A stretch of 7,995 bases of DNA, from assembly GCA_020631035.1 (NCBI GenBank), contig JAHDIA010000263.1:1-7995 (forward strand), read 5' to 3'. Under the pieces are notes generated by a model that did no database searches, was not told where the DNA came from, and saw only the letters and a list, made by a program, of their open reading frames with translations. The translations under genes were made by a program, and so were the position numbers. Source of the DNA: Chitinophagales bacterium (lineage in GTDB: Bacteria > Bacteroidota > Bacteroidia > Chitinophagales > UBA2359). Position 1 is the stretch's first letter; each line of letters begins with the position of its first letter. This document shows, in pieces, positions 1 to 5,852 of this stretch.

Positions 1-654
1 GATCAAGCAGTTCTTAGAACCATTATCGCCTATTATTTCAAAGAGCAAGATTATAATATAGTTCTTCTCCGTCCTGACCTTGAATTGGATGCCACAGATA
101 GACATTTAAAAGATACCGCTGCCGCAGGTGGACTGGCTCGAATAAAAGCAGATTGTGAAAAAGGTGATTTATTTGAGCAATTTTTCCTGTTTGATGTGGA
201 TGATACTGAGAAAATTGTAATTCAAATGGACACTGCGGAGATTGAGCAATTTGGGGTTGTCCGTCCTAGTAAGCCTTCAACAGATTATACCACCAACTTA
301 CACACCAATGTAATTGAAAAAGTTACCAATGATTGGTTAGATGAAATGTATCTTGATAAATTATTGTTTGCCATTTGTATAGAGGAAATAGAAGCTTGGC
401 TTTTGACTTTGCTTGAGAACCGAAATTCTAGTAAAAGTATGAATCCCAAGAAACGTCTTTTTGACTTGTTGCGGAAAAAAAATGAGAAACCTAAAGAAAC
501 CTATGACTATTACCTAGAGTTGAGTAAGGCTTTTTCAAAGAAAAGACCTCATGAAACTGCTTTGAATAGAAATAAAAGTTTACACTTGTTTTGCCAGGAT
601 TTACAAGCTTATATGGCTTCTCTCAAAATGCAATCTTCTGAAGAAGAGGAATAA
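1..654 (+). CDS. TOPRIM/DUF4276-like protein, 5' end outside window
   Basis: The frame is open from base 1, with no stop, to TAA at 652-654. A TTG at 85 is only an internal Leu codon, so I treat the gene as 5'-truncated, with 217 residues visible. In fragment numbering, an FDVDD stretch (about 64-68) is followed by a hydrophobic strand ending in QMDTAE (about 75-80). A conserved-looking helix FAICIEEIEAWLL follows at about 123-135, then a Lys-rich helical tail. The strand-plus-acidic pattern followed by 'EIEAWLL' resembles DUF4276/RloB-type TOPRIM-like proteins. Members of those families are commonly encoded next to OLD/AAA-type ATPases in anti-phage loci and are thought to act as nucleases or effectors. 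The usual N-terminal Glu motif would lie before base 1 and cannot be seen. No signal peptide or membrane segment is visible, so a cytoplasmic location is inferred. The family assignment comes from recalled motifs only; the coding call itself is firm. Confidence 0.6.
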   Translation, partial: DQAVLRTIIAYYFKEQDYNIVLLRPDLELDATDRHLKDTAAAGGLARIKADCEKGDLFEQFFLFDVDDTEKIVIQMDTAEIEQFGVVRPSKPSTDYTTNLHTNVIEKVTNDWLDEMYLDKLLFAICIEEIEAWLLTLLENRNSSKSMNPKKRLFDLLRKKNEKPKETYDYYLELSKAFSKKRPHETALNRNKSLHLFCQDLQAYMASLKMQSSEEEE

Positions 655-664
655 AAAAGTTGCG

Positions 665-788
665 ACGCAGAAACATCCCTACCCAAATACGCCCGATTGC
701 AATGGATACCCCACAGTCCCGATTTTTTCGGGACGAGGAGTAGGAATGTAAAGCGGGGAGACAACTTGCAAACATAAGGATGTAGCGT
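665..788. repeat. nested inverted-repeat element, likely dispersed intergenic repeat or structured RNA
   Basis: Five pairs of complementary arms are nested around one centre: ACGC 665-668 with GCGT 785-788; ACATCC 673-678 with GGATGT 778-783; CCCG 692-695 with CGGG 754-757; TAC-CC 707-712 with GG-GTA 737-742 (one mismatch); and the apical GTCCCG 716-721 with CGGGAC 729-734 around an AT7-type loop. The stretch is clearly more GC-rich than its surroundings and has no useful ORF. The pattern of CCCGATTGCAATGG, a hairpin, then AAAGCGGG resembles intergenic repeats I recall from many Bacteroidota genomes; this is memory, not a search. It lies between convergent genes, where such repeats often sit and may end transcription from both sides. 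Confidence 0.5.
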
Positions 789-801
789 TCCGTTCTAAAA
801 T

Positions 802-832
802 AGAAAAAGTGGATTATGCTTTTCTTATTTTT
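802..832 (+). terminator. weak candidate terminator of the 1-654 gene
   Basis: AGAAAAAG (802-809) can pair with CTTTTCT (819-825) with one bulged A. The run TATTTTT follows on the + strand. The stem is purely A/T apart from its ends, so it would be weak. The location downstream of the structured element and before the convergent carboxylase gene fits a terminator, but nothing more supports it. Confidence 0.2.
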
Positions 833-907
833 GCTTTTCGACGGTTTTATCTTACCTATTTCATTAAGTCACTAAATCTAAAAGTTTGGTCATTCTCTAT
901 AACATAG

Positions 908-929
908 CCTTCTCCACGATGGTCGAAGG
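908..929 (-). terminator. candidate hairpin just downstream of the carboxylase gene
   Basis: CCTTC 908-912 pairs with GAAGG 925-929, and inside it CCA 914-916 pairs with TGG 920-922 around a CGA loop. It lies about 10 bases past the carboxylase stop codon (TAA, 941-939). There is no clear T-tract after it on the minus strand, so an intrinsic-terminator role is uncertain. Confidence 0.3.
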
Positions 930-938
930 GACGTTTGT

Positions 939-2483
939 TTATAAAGGGATGTTGCCATGTTTCTTTTTGGGTAGATTGAGGACTTTGTTTTCTAGCATTT
1001 TGAAGGCGTTGATGAGCTTGATACGGGTTTCGGCTGGGTGAATGACCTTGTCGATGAATCCTCGCTCGGCAGCTCGGTAGGGATTGGCAAATTTTTCGGT
1101 GTATTCGTCTACTTTTTCTTGGAGTTTTGCTTCTGGGTCGTCGGCTTCTGCGATTTCTCTTTTGAAGATGATTTCTGATGCGCCTTTGGCACCCATTACA
1201 GCAATTTCGGCTGTAGGCCAGGCAAAGTTGAGGTCGGCTCCGATGTGTTTGGAGTTCATTACATCGTAGGCTCCACCATAGGCTTTGCGGGTAATGACCG
1301 TCACTTTGGGAACAGTTGCTTCGCTAAAGGCATACAACAATTTGGCTCCATTGGCAATGATGCCATTCCACTCTTGGTCGGTTCCTGGTAAGAATCCTGG
1401 GACATCGACTAAGACCAATAGGGGCACATTGAAGGCGTCGCAAAAACGGACAAACCGTGCTCCTTTGCGGGAAGAATTGATGTCGAGTACCCCTGCCAAC
1501 ATAGCGGGTTGGTTGGCTACAATTCCTACACTGCGTCCTGCAATACGAGCAAAACCGACTACAATGTTTTCAGCGAAATCTTTGTGGACTTCTAGGAATG
1601 AGTTGTCATCGGCAATGCCTTCGATGACCTCACGCATATCGTAGGGTTGATTGGGATTGTCGGGAATGATGTTCATCAGTTGTTCTCGTCTTTCGTTCTC
1701 CTTTGGTTGGTAGGGGAACATTGGAGCTTGCTCTTCGCAATTTTGAGGAATGTAAGAGAGCAGTTGTTTGAGTTGGTTGATGCATTCGACTTCGTTGGCA
1801 CAGGCAAAATGTGTTACTCCTGATTTACTGGCGTGGGTTTGTGCGCCACCGAGTTCTTCAGAAGATACTTCTTCATGGGTAACTGTTTTGACCACATTGG
1901 GGCCTGTTACAAACATATAAGAAGTTTGTTCGACCATCATAATGAAGTCGGTCATAGCAGGAGAATAGACTGCCCCACCCGCACAAGGTCCCATAACGAG
2001 GGAAATTTGTGGGATGACACCTGAGGCTTGTACATTTCGGTAAAAAATGTCGGCATAGCCTCCTAGTGAGACGACCCCTTCTTGAATTCTTGCCCCACCT
2101 GAATCATTTAGTCCAATAACAGGTGCTCCATTTTGCATGGCAAGGTCCATTATTTTGCAAATCTTTTCGGCGTGGGTTTCTGAAAGCGAACCTCCAAAAA
2201 CAGTAAAGTCTTGAGAGAAAACATAAACCAAGCGACCATTGATGCTTCCGAAACCAGTGATGACGCCATCGCTATAGAATTTTTGTTTGTCCAAGCCAAA
2301 ATCGCTAGAGCGGTGACGGACCAACATATCCAATTCTTCAAACGATCCTTCGTCTAGGAGTAGACTGATGCGTTCTCTGGCAGTTAGTTTGCCTTTGGCA
2401 TGCTGTTTCTCAATGCGCTTTTCTCCTCCACCCAAACGGGCAAGGGCTTTTTTCTCTTCAAGTTCTTTTAATTGTTTTTGCAT
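939..2483 (-). CDS. pccB: acyl-CoA (propionyl-CoA) carboxylase beta subunit, carboxyltransferase
   Basis: 514 residues, normal for the PccB/MmdA family. It would transfer CO2 from carboxybiotin to an acyl-CoA, probably propionyl-CoA to give methylmalonyl-CoA, in the cytoplasm as part of a complex with a biotin carboxylase/BCCP subunit. The N-terminal carboxyltransferase half has SGGARIQEG (about 128-136) and the oxyanion motif GPCAGGA (165-171). The C-terminal half has VDVPGFLPGT (359-368), the second oxyanion GGA (403-405) and WPTAEIAVMGAKGA. The C-terminus ends in KKHGNIPL, typical of the family. Asp407 in GGAYDVM appears to align with the residue linked to propionyl- over acetyl-CoA preference in Streptomyces PccB (recalled). 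An in-frame ATG 13 codons upstream (2522) exists, but a -7-like box lies within that extension, so I chose the Met at 2483. No biotin carboxylase gene is in the window. MmdA-type methylmalonyl-CoA decarboxylase alpha subunits are similar and cannot be excluded. Confidence 0.93.
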   Translation of the reverse strand: MQKQLKELEEKKALARLGGGEKRIEKQHAKGKLTARERISLLLDEGSFEELDMLVRHRSSDFGLDKQKFYSDGVITGFGSINGRLVYVFSQDFTVFGGSLSETHAEKICKIMDLAMQNGAPVIGLNDSGGARIQEGVVSLGGYADIFYRNVQASGVIPQISLVMGPCAGGAVYSPAMTDFIMMVEQTSYMFVTGPNVVKTVTHEEVSSEELGGAQTHASKSGVTHFACANEVECINQLKQLLSYIPQNCEEQAPMFPYQPKENERREQLMNIIPDNPNQPYDMREVIEGIADDNSFLEVHKDFAENIVVGFARIAGRSVGIVANQPAMLAGVLDINSSRKGARFVRFCDAFNVPLLVLVDVPGFLPGTDQEWNGIIANGAKLLYAFSEATVPKVTVITRKAYGGAYDVMNSKHIGADLNFAWPTAEIAVMGAKGASEIIFKREIAEADDPEAKLQEKVDEYTEKFANPYRAAERGFIDKVIHPAETRIKLINAFKMLENKVLNLPKKKHGNIPL

Positions 2484-2507
2484 GGTATATAATATATTGA
2501 ATGGGCG

Positions 2508-2515
2508 CAAAGTTA
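2508..2515 (-). promoter_or_regulatory. Bacteroidota -7 box for the carboxylase gene
   Basis: On the minus strand the sequence reads TAACTTTG, an exact match to the TAnnTTTG -7 consensus of the Bacteroidota housekeeping sigma factor. It ends 24 bases before the ATG at 2483, which gives a short leader. A good TTTG -33 box is not evident at the expected distance, only a T-rich stretch. The site would place transcription start downstream of the alternative ATG at 2522, supporting the shorter protein. Confidence 0.5.
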
Positions 2516-2769
2516 GGAACAATAAGGAAATAATTGTAAAAAGCTATAACTTTAGCAGTACAAAAATTACACAATGATGCTGCCCCTTCCTTGATGATAC
2601 CTAAAATCTTTTTGCCTGCAAAAAAAATATATGTTTTTTATACATTTTTCATATTCCCAATTAGTATCTTAGAGACATTAGGTGGAATATGTGTAGTCCT
2701 ACAGTATATTAAATAAAGTAATTATGGCTTTTGAAACTAAGTTTTCTTGTTTAACCAATTAAACAAAAT

Positions 2770-3342
2770 ATGATTATGACTAAAAATGAAGATGTAGGAT
2801 TTTTAAGAACAGAAATTATTGAATCACAAAAAACCCGAACTGATTTATTAAAGTACAAGCTATTTATTATTGCTATTATTGGCTCTATTGGTTTAGGTAT
2901 AAGTGAGACAAAGTTCAATATTAGAAATATTGATTATATATTATACATATTACCTTTTGTATGTATTTATATTGATCTTCTATGTTACCATAATACTATT
3001 CGTATATTGGTAATTGCTAGTTTTTTGACTCGAATCAAGAATGAATATGAAATGTATATAAATTTATTAGGTACAGATAAAAAAGATGGAAACAGGTATT
3101 ATTTCAACTTGGAAGATATAATACTAAGAGGTTCTAGTTTATTTATTGCATTACTTTTAATTGTTTATGGAATATCTAAATATGCAATATTTAGTGATAC
3201 CCAGAATATAACAGCCTTATGTATTTTCGTCTTTTCTGGTTTTGCAGGTACAATAATTCCTTTCTTAAGTTATAAAGCATTTAAAAATAGAGTTATTGCC
3301 TTGGAAAAGGTAAGCAACAAATTGGAAAAAAAATCATATTAA
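2770..3342 (+). CDS. hypothetical four-helix inner-membrane protein
   Basis: 190 residues starting MIM; the third codon is also ATG (2776) and could be the real start. No Shine-Dalgarno is visible, as is usual in Bacteroidota. The N-terminus is charged and has no signal peptide. Four hydrophobic segments are apparent: about 30-46, 56-73, 122-141 and 147-168. A cytosolic-looking charged stretch lies between helices 2 and 3 (about 86-118, with KKDGNRYYFNLED), and the C-terminal tail is Lys-rich (about 169-190). The segment PFVCIYIDLLCYH at the second helix looks conserved compared with unnamed membrane proteins I recall from cyanobacteria and Bacteroidota, but I know no function for them. The gene is more AT-rich than the carboxylase and transpeptidase genes, with many ATA/TTA/AAA codons, which may mark an accessory or transferred gene. 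It is a single-gene unit, divergent from the carboxylase and convergent with the TPR gene. Confidence 0.75.
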   Translation: MIMTKNEDVGFLRTEIIESQKTRTDLLKYKLFIIAIIGSIGLGISETKFNIRNIDYILYILPFVCIYIDLLCYHNTIRILVIASFLTRIKNEYEMYINLLGTDKKDGNRYYFNLEDIILRGSSLFIALLLIVYGISKYAIFSDTQNITALCIFVFSGFAGTIIPFLSYKAFKNRVIALEKVSNKLEKKSY

Positions 3343-3391
3343 ATACTGTGTAAATTAAATTTCTATACATTTATTTAAATTACAGAGTATT
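3342..3391. terminator. bidirectional terminator-like long hairpin
   Basis: Arm 3342-3360 pairs with arm 3373-3391 at 17 of 19 positions (mismatches G3348/G3385 and A3354/A3379), with a 12-base loop. It starts on the last base of the membrane protein's TAA stop. On the minus strand it is followed by T8 (complement of A 3326-3333, inside the last codons of the + gene). On the + strand a T-run follows at about 3400-3404. It therefore serves both convergent genes; the minus-strand geometry is the better one. Confidence 0.65.
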
Positions 3392-3475
3392 AAATTGAAT
3401 TTTTGTAAAATCTTTCAACTGATAGAAATCAAAAATTTAAGCAATTTTACTTGCCTCTCTTTTCATTATATTAAG

Positions 3476-4951
3476 CTACCGTATTACCATAGCTACTTGA
3501 TTCAATATATTGTCTTCAAACCACTGGTCAAACCGCACCACTTCGAATCCAAGTGGTGTCCAGAAATATTCATTTTTGCCTTCTTTTAGCAATGCCATTT
3601 CTTTGGCAACCTTGGTTTTGAGTTGTTTTTTGTCGAATGGATATTTGTTGTATGCCTTGAGTACTTTAAGAATGGTTTTGGCTCTTGTGATGTTGGCTGT
3701 TTTGTGTCGGTGCAACAATAAATTAAAATTATTGAGGTGAATGTAAATAAGGGAGTATTCTTTTTCTATAATAAGAATCATAATTTCGAGTAATTTGTAC
3801 CCAATCAACCAACCAGAAGGATCAATATTTGGCAATTTCCCCATATTATATAGGTTGGCTCTGGCTTCATCCAAATTGCCCTTCTCGAATTCTAAGATTG
3901 CCTTAAAATAGTTCCATTTTCCTTTGACCAAGACATTCCCCCCAACAATCTTATTTTGGAGTGCTTCCTCAATGATGTTTTCAGCCTTTTCAAAGTCTTT
4001 ATTTAAGAAGCTTGCTAAGAAAATCTGCCTTGCCCCTTTCTCCCAATTGCCCTTCTTAATATTGAATAATTCCAAGGCTTTTTGAGCATGTAACTGTGAT
4101 TTTTCATAATCTCTTAAATTAATATAAATACTGGCATAGTTATTTTGACATATTGCCAAATAAGCTTTGTTGTTAAATATCCCACCAGGTTTGAGTAAGG
4201 CTTCAAATTGCTGATTGATTGCCAGACTCTTTTCATAATTGTGTATAAGTGAATAATAGTAATGGGCAGCCATATAATAAAAGAACTTGCAAGTCTGGGA
4301 CGATTCTTCTCTAATTCTAAAGGTTTCTAATATTTCTTTGCCATATACTTCATAGTCTTTGTCCATATTTATAATAAAGTGGTGTGGCAAAGTCAATCGT
4401 CCATATAAAGCCTTGGCTCTCAATATTTCCTGATAACTTTTAAAATCTTTTTCTATTTGTTGGGTATACAATTCATAGGCATTGAGTCCACTAGCATCGC
4501 CCGCTTTACTTCGCAATAAATCTCGAATTTGTAAGACTTCCCCAAACAACTCATACTTTTGTGCCATATTAAGGGCTTTTCTAAGCAAACGTTGTCCTTC
4601 CTCTATGGCTCCTCTATGAATTAGGAACTCGCCCATCAACAATTTTCGTTTGCAATCAAACTTAGCCCGTCCAACAGTCGATTCAAACAGTCGATCAGTA
4701 TCTTGCATCAATAAAAAATTGAGCATATCCTCTCTAAGTCGCTGCTTTAATTTAGAAAAAGCGGCATCTGGCTTTCGCCCATATATGCGCATAGCTGCTT
4801 CTTCATCATCTGTAATTTGCTCATTTATAATCAATTCCAACAACTGCAAACGTTTTCCTTCGTTGTCATTTTCTTTTGCAGAATAAATATTACAAATTAA
4901 TTTTAGGTCTCGGGACCTCAATTTCTGTGTTAATTTAGTTAATTTTTTCAT
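3476..4951 (-). CDS. TPR-like helical repeat protein of unknown function
   Basis: 491 residues with no signal peptide or membrane segment, so a cytoplasmic location is inferred. The start region is Lys-rich (MKKLTKLTQKLRSRD). An all-helical N-terminal region (about 1-95) is followed by degenerate tetratricopeptide-type helix pairs at about 101-133, 225-258, 263-297, 302-334 and 344-372. The clearest is the NNYASIYINLRDYEKSQLHAQKALELF region. The C-terminus (about 430-491) is again helical. TPR arrays usually act as protein-binding scaffolds; no enzymatic motif is visible. Similar long helical proteins with a shared N-terminal region occur as many paralogues in some Bacteroidota (recalled, not searched), where their role is unknown. 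The ATG at 4951 is the only sensible start; the leader is A/T-rich without a clear ribosome-binding site. The stop is TAG, while the other genes here use TAA. It stands alone, convergent with the membrane protein gene. Confidence 0.85.
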   Translation of the reverse strand: MKKLTKLTQKLRSRDLKLICNIYSAKENDNEGKRLQLLELIINEQITDDEEAAMRIYGRKPDAAFSKLKQRLREDMLNFLLMQDTDRLFESTVGRAKFDCKRKLLMGEFLIHRGAIEEGQRLLRKALNMAQKYELFGEVLQIRDLLRSKAGDASGLNAYELYTQQIEKDFKSYQEILRAKALYGRLTLPHHFIINMDKDYEVYGKEILETFRIREESSQTCKFFYYMAAHYYYSLIHNYEKSLAINQQFEALLKPGGIFNNKAYLAICQNNYASIYINLRDYEKSQLHAQKALELFNIKKGNWEKGARQIFLASFLNKDFEKAENIIEEALQNKIVGGNVLVKGKWNYFKAILEFEKGNLDEARANLYNMGKLPNIDPSGWLIGYKLLEIMILIIEKEYSLIYIHLNNFNLLLHRHKTANITRAKTILKVLKAYNKYPFDKKQLKTKVAKEMALLKEGKNEYFWTPLGFEVVRFDQWFEDNILNQVAMVIR

Positions 4952-5286
4952 TTTTCAATAATTTCAAAAAACTGATAATCAACAATTTACGCAAACAACA
5001 CCTCATCTTATCCTGTCATAAATATTGAGATATAGAAATTTTATACCCCCAAAAACTGCCCTAAATTTGAGGTATAATAATTACAAAAGTAATGTTTTAT
5101 GTGTCCAGTGTTAATTTTTATGACAACCATAATTCTTATCTAGCTGAATAACAACATTTTAAAAACTAAAAATAATAAAAAACCTTGTCAAAAGTAAACA
5201 TAGTTGAAATAGTTTTAAAGAAACATATTTCTCAACTTAGAGCTACTATTGACTGACAAACGTAGAAAACTAAAAAATATAAGGTT
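4952..5286. other. AT-rich divergent intergenic region
   Basis: No convincing gene lies here. It separates the divergent TPR gene (-) and the 50-codon ORF (+). Possible signals: a TACTTTTG box on the minus strand (5091-5084), matching TAnnTTTG but with no clear -33 TTTG and implying a leader of about 130 bases for the TPR gene; and an imperfect hairpin 5202-5237 (AGTTGA with TCAACT, AATA with TATT inside) in the expected leader or promoter of the small ORF. Confidence 0.4.
5185..5217 (+). promoter_or_regulatory. candidate promoter of the 50-codon ORF
   Basis: TTG at 5185-5187 and TAGTTTTA at 5210-5217 (seven of eight to TAnnTTTG) are separated by 22 bases, within the range expected for Bacteroidota -33/-7 promoters. 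The -7 box overlaps the hairpin at 5202-5237, so a regulator or structure could affect it. In such AT-rich DNA a match this loose can arise by chance. Confidence 0.25.
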
Positions 5287-5439
5287 ATGGAAATTTTGAT
5301 TGCAATTTTAATGATTTTGGGTTTGTTGCAGAATCCAGACACAGTTTCAGATCAGGAATTGGAGCAGATGCGAGTGACACATCAAGAACAGATTCAGGAT
5401 GCAGCAGCCACTTATTATGATATCGATGATATAGACTAA
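5287..5439 (+). CDS. small hypothetical protein, 50 residues
   Basis: ATG at 5287, TAA at 5437-5439. The protein begins with a hydrophobic helix (MEILIAILMILGLLQ, residues 1-15), followed by a hydrophilic region rich in Gln, Glu and Asp (about 16-50) that ends in an acidic YYDIDDID tail. An AAGG sequence sits at 5281-5284, closer to the ATG than usual. The layout suggests a small membrane-anchored or secreted peptide with an acidic outer part; I do not recognise a family. In favour of a real gene: codon use looks ordinary, the composition changes sharply from the flanking AT-rich DNA, and two hairpins lie downstream. A 17-base sequence spanning its start recurs inverted at 5731-5747. Against: it is short and has no known homologue from memory. 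Confidence 0.55.
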   Translation: MEILIAILMILGLLQNPDTVSDQELEQMRVTHQEQIQDAAATYYDIDDID

Positions 5440-5529
5440 CTAGAACCCTTTTTATTTCTATCTCTTTGGTGGGTGGAAATATTAATCAAGTGTTTTCATT
5501 TGGTTGATTTTGTTAAAGTAATTTTTGAA

Positions 5530-5593
5530 AGTCGTTAAACCCGACTATGATTGCCTGATAGGAGAAGTAATTTTACTTCTCTTGTCTAGGCAA
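5530..5593. other. tandem hairpins downstream of the small ORF
   Basis: Hairpin 1 is AGTCG (5530-5534) with CGACT (5542-5546) around a seven-base loop. Hairpin 2 runs from 5551 to 5593: the arms from TTGCCT and from AGGCAA pair almost continuously for 19 pairs, including two G-T pairs and one bulged T (5587), around an ATTT loop. The + strand after it is A-rich rather than T-rich, and on the minus strand the T-rich run comes before the stem, so it is not a standard intrinsic terminator in either direction. It could be a 3'-end stability structure, a small RNA, or a repeat remnant. Confidence 0.5.
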
Positions 5594-5664
5594 ACAAAAA
5601 AAAGAAAAAAACATCATTTTTTGATATACAATCTTGCTAAGATGTAGTGAGAGTATAGGTACGG

Positions 5665-5707
5665 AAAAAAGAATCCTCAATTAAGTGTGTATATTTTTAA
5701 GTTGAGG
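5665..5707 (-). terminator. intrinsic terminator of the transpeptidase gene
   Basis: CCTCAATTAA (5675-5684) pairs with TTAA-G-TTGAGG (5697-5707) with one bulged G and a 12-base loop. Read on the minus strand, the stem is followed after four bases by T6 (complement of 5665-5670). It lies about 145 bases past the transpeptidase stop, an unusually long 3' leader but with no gene between. Confidence 0.5.
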
Positions 5708-5730
5708 GCTATAATAATAAAAATTCTTTC

Positions 5731-5747
5731 AATTTCCATAACCTTAT
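5731..5747 (-). repeat. inverted 17-base copy of the small-ORF start region
   Basis: On the minus strand 5747-5731 reads ATAAGGTTATGGAAATT, identical to 5279-5295 on the + strand around the start of the 50-codon ORF. The following bases are also alike (an AATTTT-T/A-AT run), and the minus-strand frame opens with MEIERIFIIIALN before stopping after about 20 codons. This looks like a decayed copy of the same small gene or a shared translation-start element. Confidence 0.45.
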
Positions 5748-5852
5748 TTGCTTTATGTAGGTTCAAACTTGATATCATCAGGTTTGGGATGACGGGGTCA
5801 GGAGGGGAATCAAACTTCTTCCAACCTTTTAGCGTTTGTTCCCGCTTGTTTT

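Larger units (their letters stand above)
5440..5852. other. gene-poor region with several hairpins
   Basis: I see no intact gene in this stretch, which lies between the ends of the small ORF (+) and the transpeptidase gene (-). It contains tandem hairpins (5530-5593), a probable minus-strand terminator (5665-5707), a degenerate start-region copy (5731-5747) and a perfect-looking stem 5764-5786 (CAAACTTGAT with ATCAGGTTTG, one T-G pair, three-base loop). A + strand frame of about 100 codons starting at 5687 crosses these hairpins and runs antisense into the transpeptidase 3' end; I do not regard it as a gene. Confidence 0.5.

Noticed and set aside
85..87. TTG as the start codon of the first + strand gene
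   Set aside because: The frame is open back to base 1 with sensible protein sequence (about 28 more residues), so the gene most likely begins outside the window.
655..938. Possible tRNA or known riboswitch in the structured intergenic region
   Set aside because: The pairing is one long nested stem; no cloverleaf, T-loop (GTTCRA) or recognisable aptamer core is present.
1084..2024. Several + strand open frames within the carboxylase gene, and a short minus-strand frame at 2150-2341
   Set aside because: All are antisense or out-of-frame shadows of a strongly conserved enzyme gene; their translations show no family features.
2724..2762. A 12-codon upstream ORF (MAFETKFSCLTN) ending 7 bases before the membrane-protein start
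   Set aside because: Too short, no ribosome-binding site, no run of regulatory codons and no attenuator-like hairpin pair between it and the gene.
5092..5151. A 19-codon + strand ORF beginning MFYVSSVNFYDN
   Set aside because: Within the range expected by chance in AT-rich intergenic DNA, and it overlaps a candidate promoter for the opposite gene.
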